The notes beneath the pieces were generated by a model. That model worked only from the letters and a program-made list of their open reading frames with translations, did not search any database and was not told the DNA's origin. Below, one piece after another: positions 10,371 through 20,179 of a stretch of DNA of 64,000 bases (its first letter is position 1; the number at the start of each line of letters is the position of its first letter). Source of the stretch: Trileptium ribeirensis (lineage: Eukaryota > Nematoda > Enoplea > Enoplida > Thoracostomopsidae); NCBI GenBank assembly GCA_030248225.1, contig JASANE010020188.1, positions 1-64,000 on the forward strand, given 5' to 3'. The translations under genes were made by a program, and so were the position numbers.

Positions 10371-10860
10371 ATGGGAAAAGGTCAACCATTATCTGAAAAT
10401 ATACGCGGTATTGTGGCTGCGGTATCGGAGTTATCTTATCCACAGGTGTCTATGCCTAACGAAAGGTCGAACTGTCAAACGGAATCAGAGTTGAGATGAA
10501 GAACGAGTGGTAAGAAACACGCTAAGTTCGCCGTCATGGCAAGGGGAACATCGTGTATTTTCTCGCCGTGCTGCAACATCGTGGATAAGCCGCAATAAAT
10601 CGCGGTTATCTCAGCAAACAAGTCAAAACGTTGGATCGTCGCATTCGTATTTGCGACATCAGAAATCATCGGCACGCCTCAAAAAACCTTGTTCACTGTT
10701 GCAGCAAACATTTCGCCGTGCGTCCACGTTAAGTTACGATAGATTTCGTTCGTCAGCTCAACGTCTCCTTTGGAATTCAATGTCCGCCGGTCCACGTAAG
10801 TATCCTTCCAATGAGCGGTTCATGAGAAAACGTCATTGTGAAGATGGACATTAACGAGCA
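10371..10860 (+). pseudogene. Possible Tc1/mariner-type transposase N-terminus
   Basis: The ATG at 10,371 opens MGKGQPLSENIRGIVAAVSE, which resembles the first helix of the paired-like DNA-binding domain of Tc1-type transposases (M-G-G--LS--R-IV). The frame ends at 10,498. Other frames up to 10,854 are arginine/serine-rich (RRAATSWISRNKSRLS), as in the second helix-turn-helix region, but cannot be aligned securely. No catalytic DDE part is present. Confidence 0.3.
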
Positions 10861-11245
10861 CCATTTTGCCGGGACTGTCAAGAAAATTGTTTACAAATAC
10901 AGTTAAAACTTATACAACCTAGCTAAATTTGTATTTTGCATAAAATTTATGTGTTGTTCATATTTCCATTCTTTGGTAACTTAATTTTAGATGAGTTGAG
11001 AATTTTAGCGCCAATTCGTAAAAGTATATTTCTCCTGATATATTTTTCTATTTTGGAGGTATATTTCTCTATTTTTATATATTTCTTCTAAATTTTGCGA
11101 AACTTTGGAAACCTTTCCAATATGTTCTTAAATTTTACGAAATTTTCAGTAATTTCCCAACATTTCTTCTAATTTTCACCAAAATTTATCTTATATCCAC
11201 CAAACATTTATCAAAATTTATCAAAAATTTACCTATTTCTATAGG
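10861..11245. other. AT-rich, pyrimidine-biased spacer
   Basis: Long runs of TTTCT, TTTTGCGAAA and TTTATCAAAATTTATC with no coding frame. Similar strings occur in the AT cores of the dispersed repeats elsewhere in the window. Confidence 0.6.
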
Positions 11246-11293
11246 AATACTTGTATCAATAAGGTAAATGTTTGTGTTATCATGATAATGGTT
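11246..11293 (+). mobile_element. Right-end remnant of a TA-flanked foldback MITE
   Basis: GTATCAATAAGGTAAATG followed by TTGTGTTATCATGATAATGG matches the right end of the adjacent complete copy (11,771-11,818) and stops at the TA shared with it. Confidence 0.7.
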
Positions 11294-11295
11294 TA

Positions 11296-11818
11296 GAAAA
11301 CCATTAGCATGATAACACAAATATTCACCTTATGCAAAACAAGTTATAGTGAACCGGATCACGCTCCATTAGTCCAAGGATGTCTAAAAGTTCCCCAAAA
11401 AGTTGTGCTGTTACAACAATTAATTTTTTTTTTGGTTTTATTGGTCTCCTTACTTATTGCTAGAAGTAAAGTCTGTGTAGTTTAGTTTGAAGTATTAGTT
11501 TAGACAATAGGGATTTGTCAAAGTGTTATAAAATGGCCATAATCTGCATTTTAGATGCACAGCCTAATTGTCAAAATGTTCTGCGTATTGAGGATTTAGG
11601 CCCTTCAAACACAAAGAATAATTCAAACTAAACTACACGGACTTTACTTCTACCCATATGTAAGAAGTCTCAAAAAACCAAAAAAATAATTAAGAGGTGT
11701 AACGGCACAACTTTTTAGAGAACTTTTAGACACCCGTGGACCAATGAAGCGTGTTGCGGTCACTATAGCTTTTTGTATCAATAAGGGTTAATGTTGTGTT
11801 ATCATGCTAATGGCTTTC
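11296..11818. mobile_element. Foldback MITE with ~190-bp terminal inverted repeats
   Basis: The left arm (11,296-about 11,500) and right arm (about 11,602-11,818) are inverted copies at roughly 75-80% identity. They enclose about 100 bp. The ends GAAAACCATTAGCATGATAA and its complement are flanked by TA on both sides, the target duplication typical of Tc1/mariner. Shared inner landmarks are TGTCTAAAAGTT, AAAAAGTTGTGC and AGAAGTAAAGTC. No coding capacity. Confidence 0.8.
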
Positions 11819-11820
11819 TA

Positions 11821-12708
11821 ATGAAATAATTGTTCACAATCCCGTGTCATTGCTTTAGTCACGCTTCATTGGTACACCGGGCAAAATGTCCCTAAGGATT
11901 TCACAACACGAGTACCAAACTAAAATAATTGGTCTAGGAAATCTCACTTGGCCTTGGCCATGGTACCAACCTAGGTCAGTCATGTGCCTGTATTATATTG
12001 AAGTATCCGGAGATAGAGTGTGATGTGTGGTTATAATCATATAATGTTGTATGAAATCAACTGTAATGTTTTATGAAAATGTAATGCTATGCAGACAACT
12101 AATGCGTGTTTGGATTGGTCCCAGGACATCGACCGGAATATATTACTAAGGTGTTAGCGCCTAATTTTGCTCAGGATTAGCGTCCTTTTTGTCTTAATCC
12201 CAGGGCGCATCAGTCAGGAAATAATGGTCTTGAGTCTTAATCCCATGGCATAAGGTTCGAGCAGAGTGGTTATCGCTCTGCGCGCGTCTTTTGTTTGAAA
12301 ATTAATAGTTTCTTTGGTTCTCATTTAAAGTTTTGTTTGGTTTTCCATGAGTCGAATGAGGCCTTCCGCTCCGTGCGTCACGGCGGGAAGGATAGATCCA
12401 CGTCCGCATGACGCCTTTGTCGTTTTCGGGGTTCGAGAAGTGCGTCGGTACGGGTTAAACTGAAATTTATCTCGTTTCAACGCCTACTGGTCACGCGGAC
12501 GAGGCCGTAATTGTTGGGCTCGTCAGCGGAGTTGGGTAGAGTTTTAGATTTAAAGCCTAACTTGGCATGAATAGTTCGAAGAAAATTTGAGGGTCTTGGG
12601 TGGATCCAGTCGACTTAAACTTGGGACAAATAAGTTAAATAGGCACTAGGGCCGATTTTACGATTAACCTTTTTGAAGTTGAATTTTTCGTTTGAGGCGG
12701 AGTCCTAT
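11821..12708. other. No gene seen
   Basis: Moderately GC-rich from about 12,100, with a short hairpin GCAGAG..CTCTGC at 12,264-12,285. No protein motif in any frame. It may be the beginning of the non-coding repeat unit that continues to 15 kb. Confidence 0.4.
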
Positions 12709-12836
12709 ACTGCTCACCTGTCCGGGCGCACGCTCGCAGGCGCGGTTCGACCCTGTTTCTCTGCCCACGCATTATGGGAAGAATACCTGGTCTGCCCCGA
12801 CCGTCGTGTGGCACAGCATCGAGCAGAGTGAGCAGT
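12709..12836. other. GC-rich structured segment closed by a 9-bp stem
   Basis: ACTGCTCAC at 12,709-12,717 pairs exactly with GTGAGCAGT at 12,828-12,836. The enclosed 110 bases are GC-rich, with CGGGCGCACGCTCGCAGGCG and a B-box-like GGTTCGACCC. A structured RNA is possible, but no family is recognised. Confidence 0.35.
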
Positions 12837-13060
12837 GGAGTAGCGAAACTAAAACTTACTTATAGGTTTAAATCGATTCATTTTTATCTAGGTTAAATAA
12901 CACGCTGGGGGTTAAATGAAGTTAAACGTCATGCCTTTTTTAACCGAACCTTCCTCAGGAGGGCTACCTGCTCTCCGTATGTGGGTTCGATGAATATACA
13001 CTAAACGTAATTTTTAACGGGAAAGGAAGCATCTGTGTCCGTGATTCGGATACTTGCATG

Positions 13061-13208
13061 TTGTAGACTGAGCCTCGGTGACCCCAATCTCCTGCGAGCA
13101 ATTTACGTATTCCATTTCAATGCACACGTTTTCCTTTGGTGTGATTTTTGCTCCCCGGGCGTTCAGCAAGCACATGTCGCGAGTACCCTATTGAGCTACT
13201 GTCTTGTT
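13061..13208 (+). repeat. 148-bp direct repeat, copy 1
   Basis: Starts TTGTAGACTGAGCCTCGGTG and ends GTCTTGTT. It matches 14,793-14,940 with about seven substitutions and no indel. It contains CTCCCCGGGCGTTCAGC, so it is much more GC-rich than its surroundings. Confidence 0.9.
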
Positions 13209-14792
13209 ATTGTCCTTTTCCGAATGCGACGTCTGGGTCTCACCGAAGGAGCCTCATTTTTCTCTCCATCTTTTATTCTTTCCACATATATCGTCCGTGC
13301 TCTTGATGAATATGGTTTTCCACGCCTAACGCACTAATATCGCCCCTGTGTGGACACGCGCATTTGCGGCTCAGATATTGATTCTTGGGGGACACCCTTC
13401 CGTCCGGTGGTTTGGAGAGTTACCAGTCAAAATCTACATGACGTTGGTGGAGAAAAGTAACACTACTACAGTATCGAAGGGATCTTAAAATATTGCTTCT
13501 AAAGAACACACCAGACTTAACGAAAATGTTGCAAGGCCGGAACGGCACCTGAACAAAGGTACGTGCGAAGGCTTTCGCCGGGGGCTGAGGCCCCGCACTC
13601 GTGTTGTTACGTATGAAATGTATAAATTTCGTCACGATAGTAGTTCACTGTTAATAAATGTTATATTAATCGCTGTTATAAAATGTGGTTGTGTGCCGCA
13701 CCTAGTGGCTTTTAGTAAAATATCTGCCGTGTGTCTTTTAATTCAAGCGATGACTAGCAGGGCTTGATCAGGTCAACATGTAGGCAAGCAGAGCGAAAAC
13801 TTAGGACTAACACAGGACCCGGTGCAATCGAGAATGTCACTAAGGGTCGTCAAATCAAGGAACGGAAAACGGCAAACTACTACGTACAGGGTAAACCATA
13901 AACCACCCCAAAAACTCGGATAAGGTCGCCTACCCTGGGAGGATCTCTCAGGCAACAAAAGCTAGCAGACTTTTGACAATGACTATCACTACTTATTCCT
14001 AATAACTCGTGGCAACACATGGTGAAACCATCCATAATAACTATCGGGGACCAGGGATCCACACCTTGGATCTGAAGGGTTGAGGGAAAAGGGGGTCAGC
14101 CTTACTACCTGTGAGCAGGCTCATGGGTTGACGCTTCCTCAAGGGGACCTGCATACCACTGGCGCGTGGGCCAGCATAGGGGCCAGGCCGAACACCCTGG
14201 TTAACCCGCCAGTGGACTACTAAGCTAACCGGTTCCCTTTAGCCTCACAGTCCACCGGGGAGTCGAGAAAGCTGGGGTTGTCTGGACACCACCGCGATAA
14301 AACCGTGGTGCAGCTGGGATCCTCATTGCCAGGACTGGTCCTAGTACATTTTTATGTGCCCTTACGTTATGCTTTGTTTTACTTTGTGCATCGCCATTGC
14401 TCTGTTTTATCTTTGTTTATACAGCATGTCATGTTCATACAATGAGCATTGTCTTTTTTCTAATAAAACCATAAATTGGAGAAGTAGAGAACAGAATAAC
14501 GTGATCTAAATATGGCGAGAGAATTTAAACATAGGACGGAAGACGTGGGCCTTCATTGGCCTCGCTTTGTCTTCGGGGTAGGCAATAGAATTTTAATTTG
14601 CTGTTTCGAGCTAGGTGAATTTTGGGAGTAGCCGCGGCTTTCGAGGATAGCCCCGGCCAGGGTTGGCATCTCGTGTAAAAGTCTAAGGTTGGAATCTCGT
14701 GGTTAATCAAAATTTAGTACGTCACTCGTTTAACCTTGAACGCCTAATGTTGATCGACACCACCAAATTGCGTGTGCTTGTGTTGAGCTTAG
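13209..14792. other. Non-coding block between the direct repeats, GC-rich and structured at 13,750-14,350
   Basis: No protein motif. The middle ~600 bp is near 50% GC against about 36% overall. A perfect stem CCACTGGCG (14,156-14,164)/CGCCAGTGG (14,207-14,215) encloses a second hairpin CCAGG/CCTGG (14,183-14,200), and a stem CACCAC/GTGGTG lies near 14,290. This is more like a structured transcript or the body of a non-autonomous element than random DNA. I do not recognise ribosomal, spliceosomal or ribozyme cores. Confidence 0.45.
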
Positions 14793-14940
14793 TTGTAGAC
14801 TGAGCCTCGGTGACCCAAATCTCCTGCGAGCAATTAACGTATTCCATTTCAATTCACACGTTTTCCTTTTGTGTGATTTTTGCTCCCCGGGCGTTCAGCA
14901 AGCACATGTCCCGAGTACCCTATTGGGCTATTGTCTTGTT
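14793..14940 (+). repeat. 148-bp direct repeat, copy 2
   Basis: Second copy of 13,061-13,208, about 95% identical and the same length. It abuts the tRNA-derived SINE-like sequence that starts at 14,941. Confidence 0.9.
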
Positions 14941-15175
14941 GAACTAAAATTCAGCGAATACTGCACGATTGCACGCGCGTTGTTGTTCGCTGGCTTTGCG
15001 AGAAGCCTTAAGTATCCGAAAAATAGCACATACTTAGCTCAATTATTAGTAGATGTGACCGTCTCCCGAGCGTTCGGGGGTTCTATATCTCGTGGCGACC
15101 AATATATAGTTGTTCAACGATATTCGAATTGTAAATTAATTCAGGAAGTAAAGGGTTAGTCAAAATTTAGCGTGT
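14941..15175 (+). mobile_element. tRNA-derived SINE-like repeat, copy 1
   Basis: An A-box-like TAGCTCAATTA begins at 15,035 and a B-box-like GGTTCTATATC lies at 15,079-15,089. The spacing fits an internal pol III promoter. The flank TGCGCGTTGTTG, the stretch AGCCTTAAG and the tail GGTTAGTCAAAATTTAG recur in the copy at 15,797. The remaining unit to 15,290 repeats material also seen at 14,695-14,790. The B box is off-consensus and there is no intact tRNA cloverleaf. Confidence 0.55.
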
Positions 15176-15354
15176 TATATATGTTTAACCCATTAGCGCC
15201 ACGTATTCGACACTATCAAGTTGCGTTTGGCTGTGTTGTACTAAATAAAATTCGGCGAATGCTGTGATATAATTTTTATCCCTAAAAGTATCTTTTCAAA
15301 ACGATGAGCCCACTCGAAACGATGTAACTATATATACAAAAGAGAAAAAGTTAA

Positions 15355-15780
15355 TGCAGCGTTTACGTTATAAAGGACCCCCATGTGAAAGTTTTGTCCA
15401 CCCTGGGTGTCTCTTCCACCATCAATTATATGGTGTCTTGGACACCATGGTGTTTCTGATGGTATTTTCAGATGGTATACATAGGCAGTGTACTGTCGGT
15501 AATAGTATGGTGTAGACTACACCATGAATTTTATATGGTGTTAGCTACACCATGCTGTTATTTACACGCAATATATAATGGGTTTGTATATGGTGTCCTT
15601 GACACCGTCAGTAAAAAAACAGTAGGTAGATTAAGACACTTTAGCTAAGTTAATGGTGTCTCATACACCTTGTTTTGCATTATATAGTGTGGGTATATAC
15701 CGTATACCACTGGATGGAGTGGTCTAGACATAGGGGGACAAAACTTTCATATGGGGGTCCTTTATAACGTAAACGCCTCA
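15355..15780. mobile_element. Complete MITE, family B (426 bp)
   Basis: The terminal inverted repeats begin TGCAGCGTTTACGTTATAA (left) and TGAGGCGTTTACGTTATAA (right, reversed) and extend about 45 bp to AAAGTTTTGTCC. TAA is duplicated on both sides (15,352-15,354 and 15,781-15,783). The 3-bp TWA duplication is typical of PIF/Harbinger-derived MITEs. The inside is a series of short palindromes of type GGTGTC..GACACC. No ORF. Confidence 0.9.
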
Positions 15781-15796
15781 TAAGAACATTCTTTTC

Positions 15797-16005
15797 AAGC
15801 ACGATCGCATGCGCGTTGTTGTGCACTCGCCTTGCGATCAGCCTTAAGAATCCGAGCAATAGCCACAGATAGCTAAATGGTTAGTAAGTGTGACTTTCTC
15901 CCCAGCGTTCGGGGGTTCTATCCCACGCGGCCCTTAATATATAATTGTTAATCGATACTCAACTTGTATATTAATTCAGCAAATAAAAGGTTAATCACAA
16001 TTTAG
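15797..16005 (+). mobile_element. tRNA-derived SINE-like repeat, copy 2
   Basis: The A box TAGCTAAATGG (15,870-15,880) and B box GGTTCTATCCC (15,914-15,924) are 33 bases apart, as in tRNA genes and SINE heads. The copy is collinear with 14,960-15,175 at roughly 75% identity. It begins only ~15 bp after the family B MITE, so the MITE may have inserted into an older SINE array. Confidence 0.6.
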
Positions 16006-17169
16006 TGTTTGAATGAGCGCGTGAAACCCAAAATACAAATAAACGGCAAAGTCTCCGTAACTTTTAGCTGTTTAGGTGTTATTGGTCTCACTTTGCAAAG
16101 CAATTCAGCCTCTGTATAGCTGTGTATTGTACATTCCTAAATACGCAATAAGCGTGTATATATCTTCAACTATACGAGCAACATGGCTGATATTTGGTTC
16201 ATTTTGCTAGTGACCGCACGATATAACTGTATACTTCTCTCAAAATTAAATAGTCAACGCTCAGAGTTCACCACCTTCGCAATGATACAAACTACTAGCT
16301 ATAAAACCTAACAGTACAGGAAGTATTGTTTCTGATAAATGAATATTTCCAAACTAAAACCGTAAAGGACAATAATTATATAGTCCACAACTATATAATT
16401 ATTGCTACCATGTTAGTATTCGTAGGTGGAAGCGGCGTTTACCTTGTACCACTGCTGAAACCCCAATGATAGAAATTCCGTCCTCTTCTTGGGCGTAGCA
16501 ACAAAAAAACAGTTCAGATTCAACATGAAGAATCACCGCTTTGAACACAAATTTGCCTGCTAGATTCGCACTGTCTGTTGCAGCACCAACAAAGAAGTAG
16601 GTATACCTTAGGTTGATTGGACTTACACTTAGTAAAACTATTCCAAAAAGATTAATGTAAAAATAAAACGAACGTATAGGAGATTCAAAAAGTTAAACAA
16701 AATTACGTGCAGAGAGAAAAGCAATAAAGGTGACCCTATTCTAACGGTTCCAACTCAGACCTAACCTGCTATATATGAATTATCGAACTCAATACTAAAT
16801 TATATGCCTGAAACGTTGGATGAACAGGCGTAGTATTTCCCTAAAAAATTTGCCGATGCAACAGTTGCTCTGCTAAAATTATTAATTAAGTCTCACAAAT
16901 TAAGTAATTTAGTGATGAAGTAAACAATATCCTATGTATTATTAAACTAGCTTTTTTGTGAAGGGTGTACTTTAATCCTGCACGCGTATGTCAATGAACA
17001 CATTAGAAGTAAAACTTCATAGGCTTCTGGGTACAGAAATTATCGCAGTTCTGCCAAACATTTCAAAACACAGTCCTACAACGGATTGCTAACAAAAATA
17101 CACTTACAACTATCTGCGTTTTCGGGTTTTCGCGAAGTTCAACGACACAATTATTGGTTATAGACGTTC
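16006..17169. other. No gene seen; old repeat sequence
   Basis: AT-rich. GGCGTTTACCTTGTACCACTG at 16,433 recalls the MITE B interior (position 31) but is short. A frame near 16,840 reads YFPKKFADATVALLKL and faintly resembles 22,876-22,940 (WKFADASAAVTLE); this may be chance. No long terminal repeat of the following gypsy element was recognised. Confidence 0.4.
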
Positions 17170-17189
17170 TTTAATTATTATTACGTCTT

Positions 17190-18060
17190 TGTGCTACGCG
17201 TCTCGCCACATAGAAAAGTGTCTTGTAAAACCGCGGGCTTGCACCGATTGACGGACCTTTTTGGCTTACGCCGTCAGCGTAGATCGTGGCTGTTTTGTTG
17301 TCATTGGCGAAGACCTTGTATGGACCAGTATAATGTTGCTGCAGTGAACGATGGATCTTTATTGCGAATTCATATATGAACCAGATGTGATTAGGTCTCT
17401 TGGTACGAGTGATGCACCTGAATGTTCATGAGCAGGATGTCGAAACTTGCTTGTTTGTTTGAAAACGTCACGTATACTTACTACGGTTTCACATCGCTGA
17501 CTTTCAGATCTGTGGCTACAGAGAACAAGTGTAGCAGCTCAATTAAGTTTCGTGTACCAATTGTGTCGGGCTATGACATTCTTAGTCGACGGCTGACCTT
17601 ATTCCAAGCCTAGGCAATGGTAGCGCATGGTACCAAAATCAGTTTTTAGCATGGGCTCCGTGTGTTGCTTTAAGGATGCAGTGGAAATCGCTCGACTGCG
17701 CCAGTGAATGATTGGTAAAATGCAGCTATACGTAGACGCTTGATGCCCAGTAGCTGCATCAAGTAACTCCAAATCGAGGATTCGAATTGCTATCCCCAGT
17801 CGAAGATGAGTAGTCGAGGAATACCTAAACCTGCTACCAGTCCCTGCAGGAACTCCGTTCCGATGATGTTGCGATATACGCTGCCGGTATTACTTCACTC
17901 CAAAGAGTGAAAGAATCGATAACCGTTTGATGGCTGCAAAGATCCGACTATTTAGAATTGCAACGTGTGAAAACGTGACGTTGTAGGTATTGATCCGACT
18001 GCCAATTTTGTGTGTCGGGTAAGTTTTAGCGATTGGCAATGCTTGACTCATATTGCTACG
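17190..18060 (-). pseudogene. Gypsy-2 integrase remnant
   Basis: The minus-strand core reads IIGTEFLQGLVAGLGIPRLL then IFDWG (Asp at 17,799-17,801), a stop, QFESSIWSYLMQLLGIKRLR and FTGAVERF with Glu at 17,691-17,693. This gives a D-E spacing of 35, as in gypsy integrases. The C-terminal region near 17,200-17,330 has LQQHYTGPYKVFANDNKTAT, the Y-GPY-V-- box that precedes the end of the polyprotein. The first catalytic Asp is not clear. Multiple stops. Confidence 0.75.
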
Positions 18061-18640
18061 TCAAGTTTGATTCCTTGCATATGAATCGTTCAGGCATCAG
18101 AGGTCTTGCTAAACCCTGATACCAAGGTGGGAAAGATTGTGGACTTCTTTGAAGAGTTTCATTCGCATTGATTTTGGAACATAAGAACGCAATTGCTTTC
18201 AGTAGACGACGCACACGATCGCTGAGACGGCATACAGTAGTTAGTGGAGAGGAAGCGTTGTTTCTGATAAGAATTTGTTGCGAGCTGTGTTGTCGGCTTG
18301 CGCTGTGGTCAGGTGACAATTTGAATTGTACCGTTGTTGCGTTTGTTGTTCGTGACAGATCGTCGACAGCAATGTTTTCTTGACCAGCGATGTGTTGGAT
18401 TAGACTTGAACTCCGCAATGGAAGATAGCCACCGACTTTCTTGTGGTCAGTTTTGATAACGAGATTGACTGCGCGAAGCCAGGGAAAGTGTTTAAGCGCC
18501 ACACAAATTGCCAATAGTTTCTTGTCGACTGCGGATTTCTGCGATTTCTCATAGATGTACTTGCGAGAGAAAAAATCTGTGTTATATATATTATCTTTGA
18601 CCTAATTGAGGACAGGTACAGCTGCTTGTATTGAAGCATA
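18056..18640 (-). pseudogene. Gypsy-2 RNase H remnant
   Basis: FSRKYIYEKSQKSAVDKKLL, then AICVALKHFPWL and NLVIKTDHKKVGG give the SR-L---Y---E-LA-----F---L----TDHK core with the catalytic Asp kept. After a short gap, SSLIQHIAGQENIAVDDLSR matches the YI-G-EN-ADALSR end. The open frame continues to 18,056 as the variable tail before integrase. The section 18,056-18,514 is open for 152 codons. Confidence 0.8.
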
Positions 18641-19600
18641 GACCGTGAGTTTGAATGTGGAAGAATTGTCTGGAAACGTCAACGCTACGCTTGATTTTGG
18701 AGCCGCTTTCATTTCCAAATACCTGTTTCGAAGCGTCGCCCCATTTAACAGCCACATTGAAATTTTTTTGTGTTGCGGGTCAGCGAGGTTTCTGGTGCCG
18801 CTTTAGACGAAAAATTGCGAATAAATTTGTTTTCGAATCCGACGGTTCCGAGAAAGCACCGTTAATTGGTAAAGAAAAATTATCAATTGCTGAAACTTTG
18901 TGCGACAAGGGCTTGACACAACCTTTAGAAACTTTGACACCGACAAAGTTAACTCATTGTTTGAAAAATTCGCATTTTGTTGGTTTGGGGTGCAGGTTGA
19001 AATGCTGAGATCATTCCAGCATCACTAACAGATAACGAAAAAGTTCCTGCTCCGTTCTGTTCGCCACAATATCATCGTCGATGTAGGATTACGGGAACGG
19101 TAGAACTTGCAGCGCAATGTTCACCAGGACTGTGAAACGTTTGTGATAATCTTCATATTCCGAATGGCTTTTGGCGGAATATGAACAGCTGGAGCGGTAT
19201 CGTGACGGCTTTTTTCGACTGATCTTCGTTAACCACCGGTATCTCGTTGAGTGACTAAGTCGAGTTTTGAGAAGAGATTGGATCCAAATGAATCGTACGT
19301 CATATTTGCACTGTTGGGCTTCGGATAACGATCAGAAATTGTGCGTTGGTTGATCTATGGAAAGTCACAACATGATCTCCACGGGGTCAGACTTGTCAGC
19401 CATGTGAAGAGGATATGCCCATAGTGACCGCCTTCGGTACACGATACCTTGCACTTCCAACTGCTGCAATGTCTCATTCGCGATACGTAGTTTGTCGCTG
19501 AACCACCTTCGTTGCTCTTTGAAACGCTGTTGACCTGTTGTTTTGGGAGGTGGTAGTTGCTACGGGTGTCTAAGGTCATCATTTGAATCGATTGGCTTGA
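18641..19600 (-). pseudogene. Gypsy-2 reverse transcriptase remnant
   Basis: From the right: PPKTTGQQRFKEQRRWFSDK and NETLQQLEVQGIVYRRRSLW (the entry into RT, ending L---GII-----W), a disturbed middle, then YIDDDIVANRTEQELFRYLL with the active-site YIDD at 19,074-19,085. HFNLHPKPTKCEFF and VNFVGVKVSKGCVKPLSHKV (the KC-F..V-FLG--VS--G box) follow. Two in-frame stops after YIDD and shifts before it. Confidence 0.8.
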
Positions 19601-19779
19601 AGACAGATCCTAAATTTTTGAGTAAAGTTCGTAAACGTTCGTTGATATATTGGATAGCCAATTTCGACCGCTGCTTCAAAATCGTGGCTGTTGATTAATG
19701 TGAATGTGATTGCTCATCACAACACAATGTGAAGCGTTTATTGTCACTGTTTATCCGAATCAAGCGGTAAGACATTGGA

Positions 19780-20130
19780 TAGCTAAAGCGTTTTTGTCAA
19801 GAATATCATGCCCTAGGATCGGCACTGAAATAGCCGTGATATAGAATGTCTATTTAAAAATTAACCGCATTGTACTTAGTTGAATGGATAACGATAGGGT
19901 GATGTTTATTTGGGCAGAGAACCGTTGACACAAAGAAAACGAGGGCATTCAGTTCTAGATTTGTCTGCACCGTTGCCGTACGAGAGTGGAATGAAGCTGC
20001 AGATGGAACCGCTATCGCCAAGGAATCGCTCGAGGTCAGGTGCGGCGAAGAAGACTGAGTTGACTATATCTGTCACCGCCTTGGAAATGGAGAACTGCAG
20101 TTTTTCGATTCAGCGTGTATCCAACTAAAT
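19780..20130 (-). pseudogene. Gypsy-2 aspartic protease remnant
   Basis: NSVFFAAPDLERFLGDSGSS then ICSFIPLSYGN carries the catalytic D-S-G (20,006-20,020), an accepted variant of D-T-G in retropepsins. ITAISVPILGHDILDKNALA, near 19,800-19,850, is the ILGHDFL strand at the end of the fold. A stop separates the halves. Unlike gypsy-1, the catalytic triplet is intact. Confidence 0.75.
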
Positions 20131-20179
20131 GATTCATGACATTTTCGCGCATTTCGGCCAAACTTGGCGTGATAATAAC

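Noticed and set aside
13750..14350. Ribosomal RNA or other known RNA gene
   Set aside because: GC content is suggestive but no conserved rRNA, SRP, RNase P or spliceosomal core could be found by reading.
16840..16900. Homology with 22,876-22,940 (KFADA peptide)
   Set aside because: Only about 11 identical bases and five residues; too short to separate from chance.
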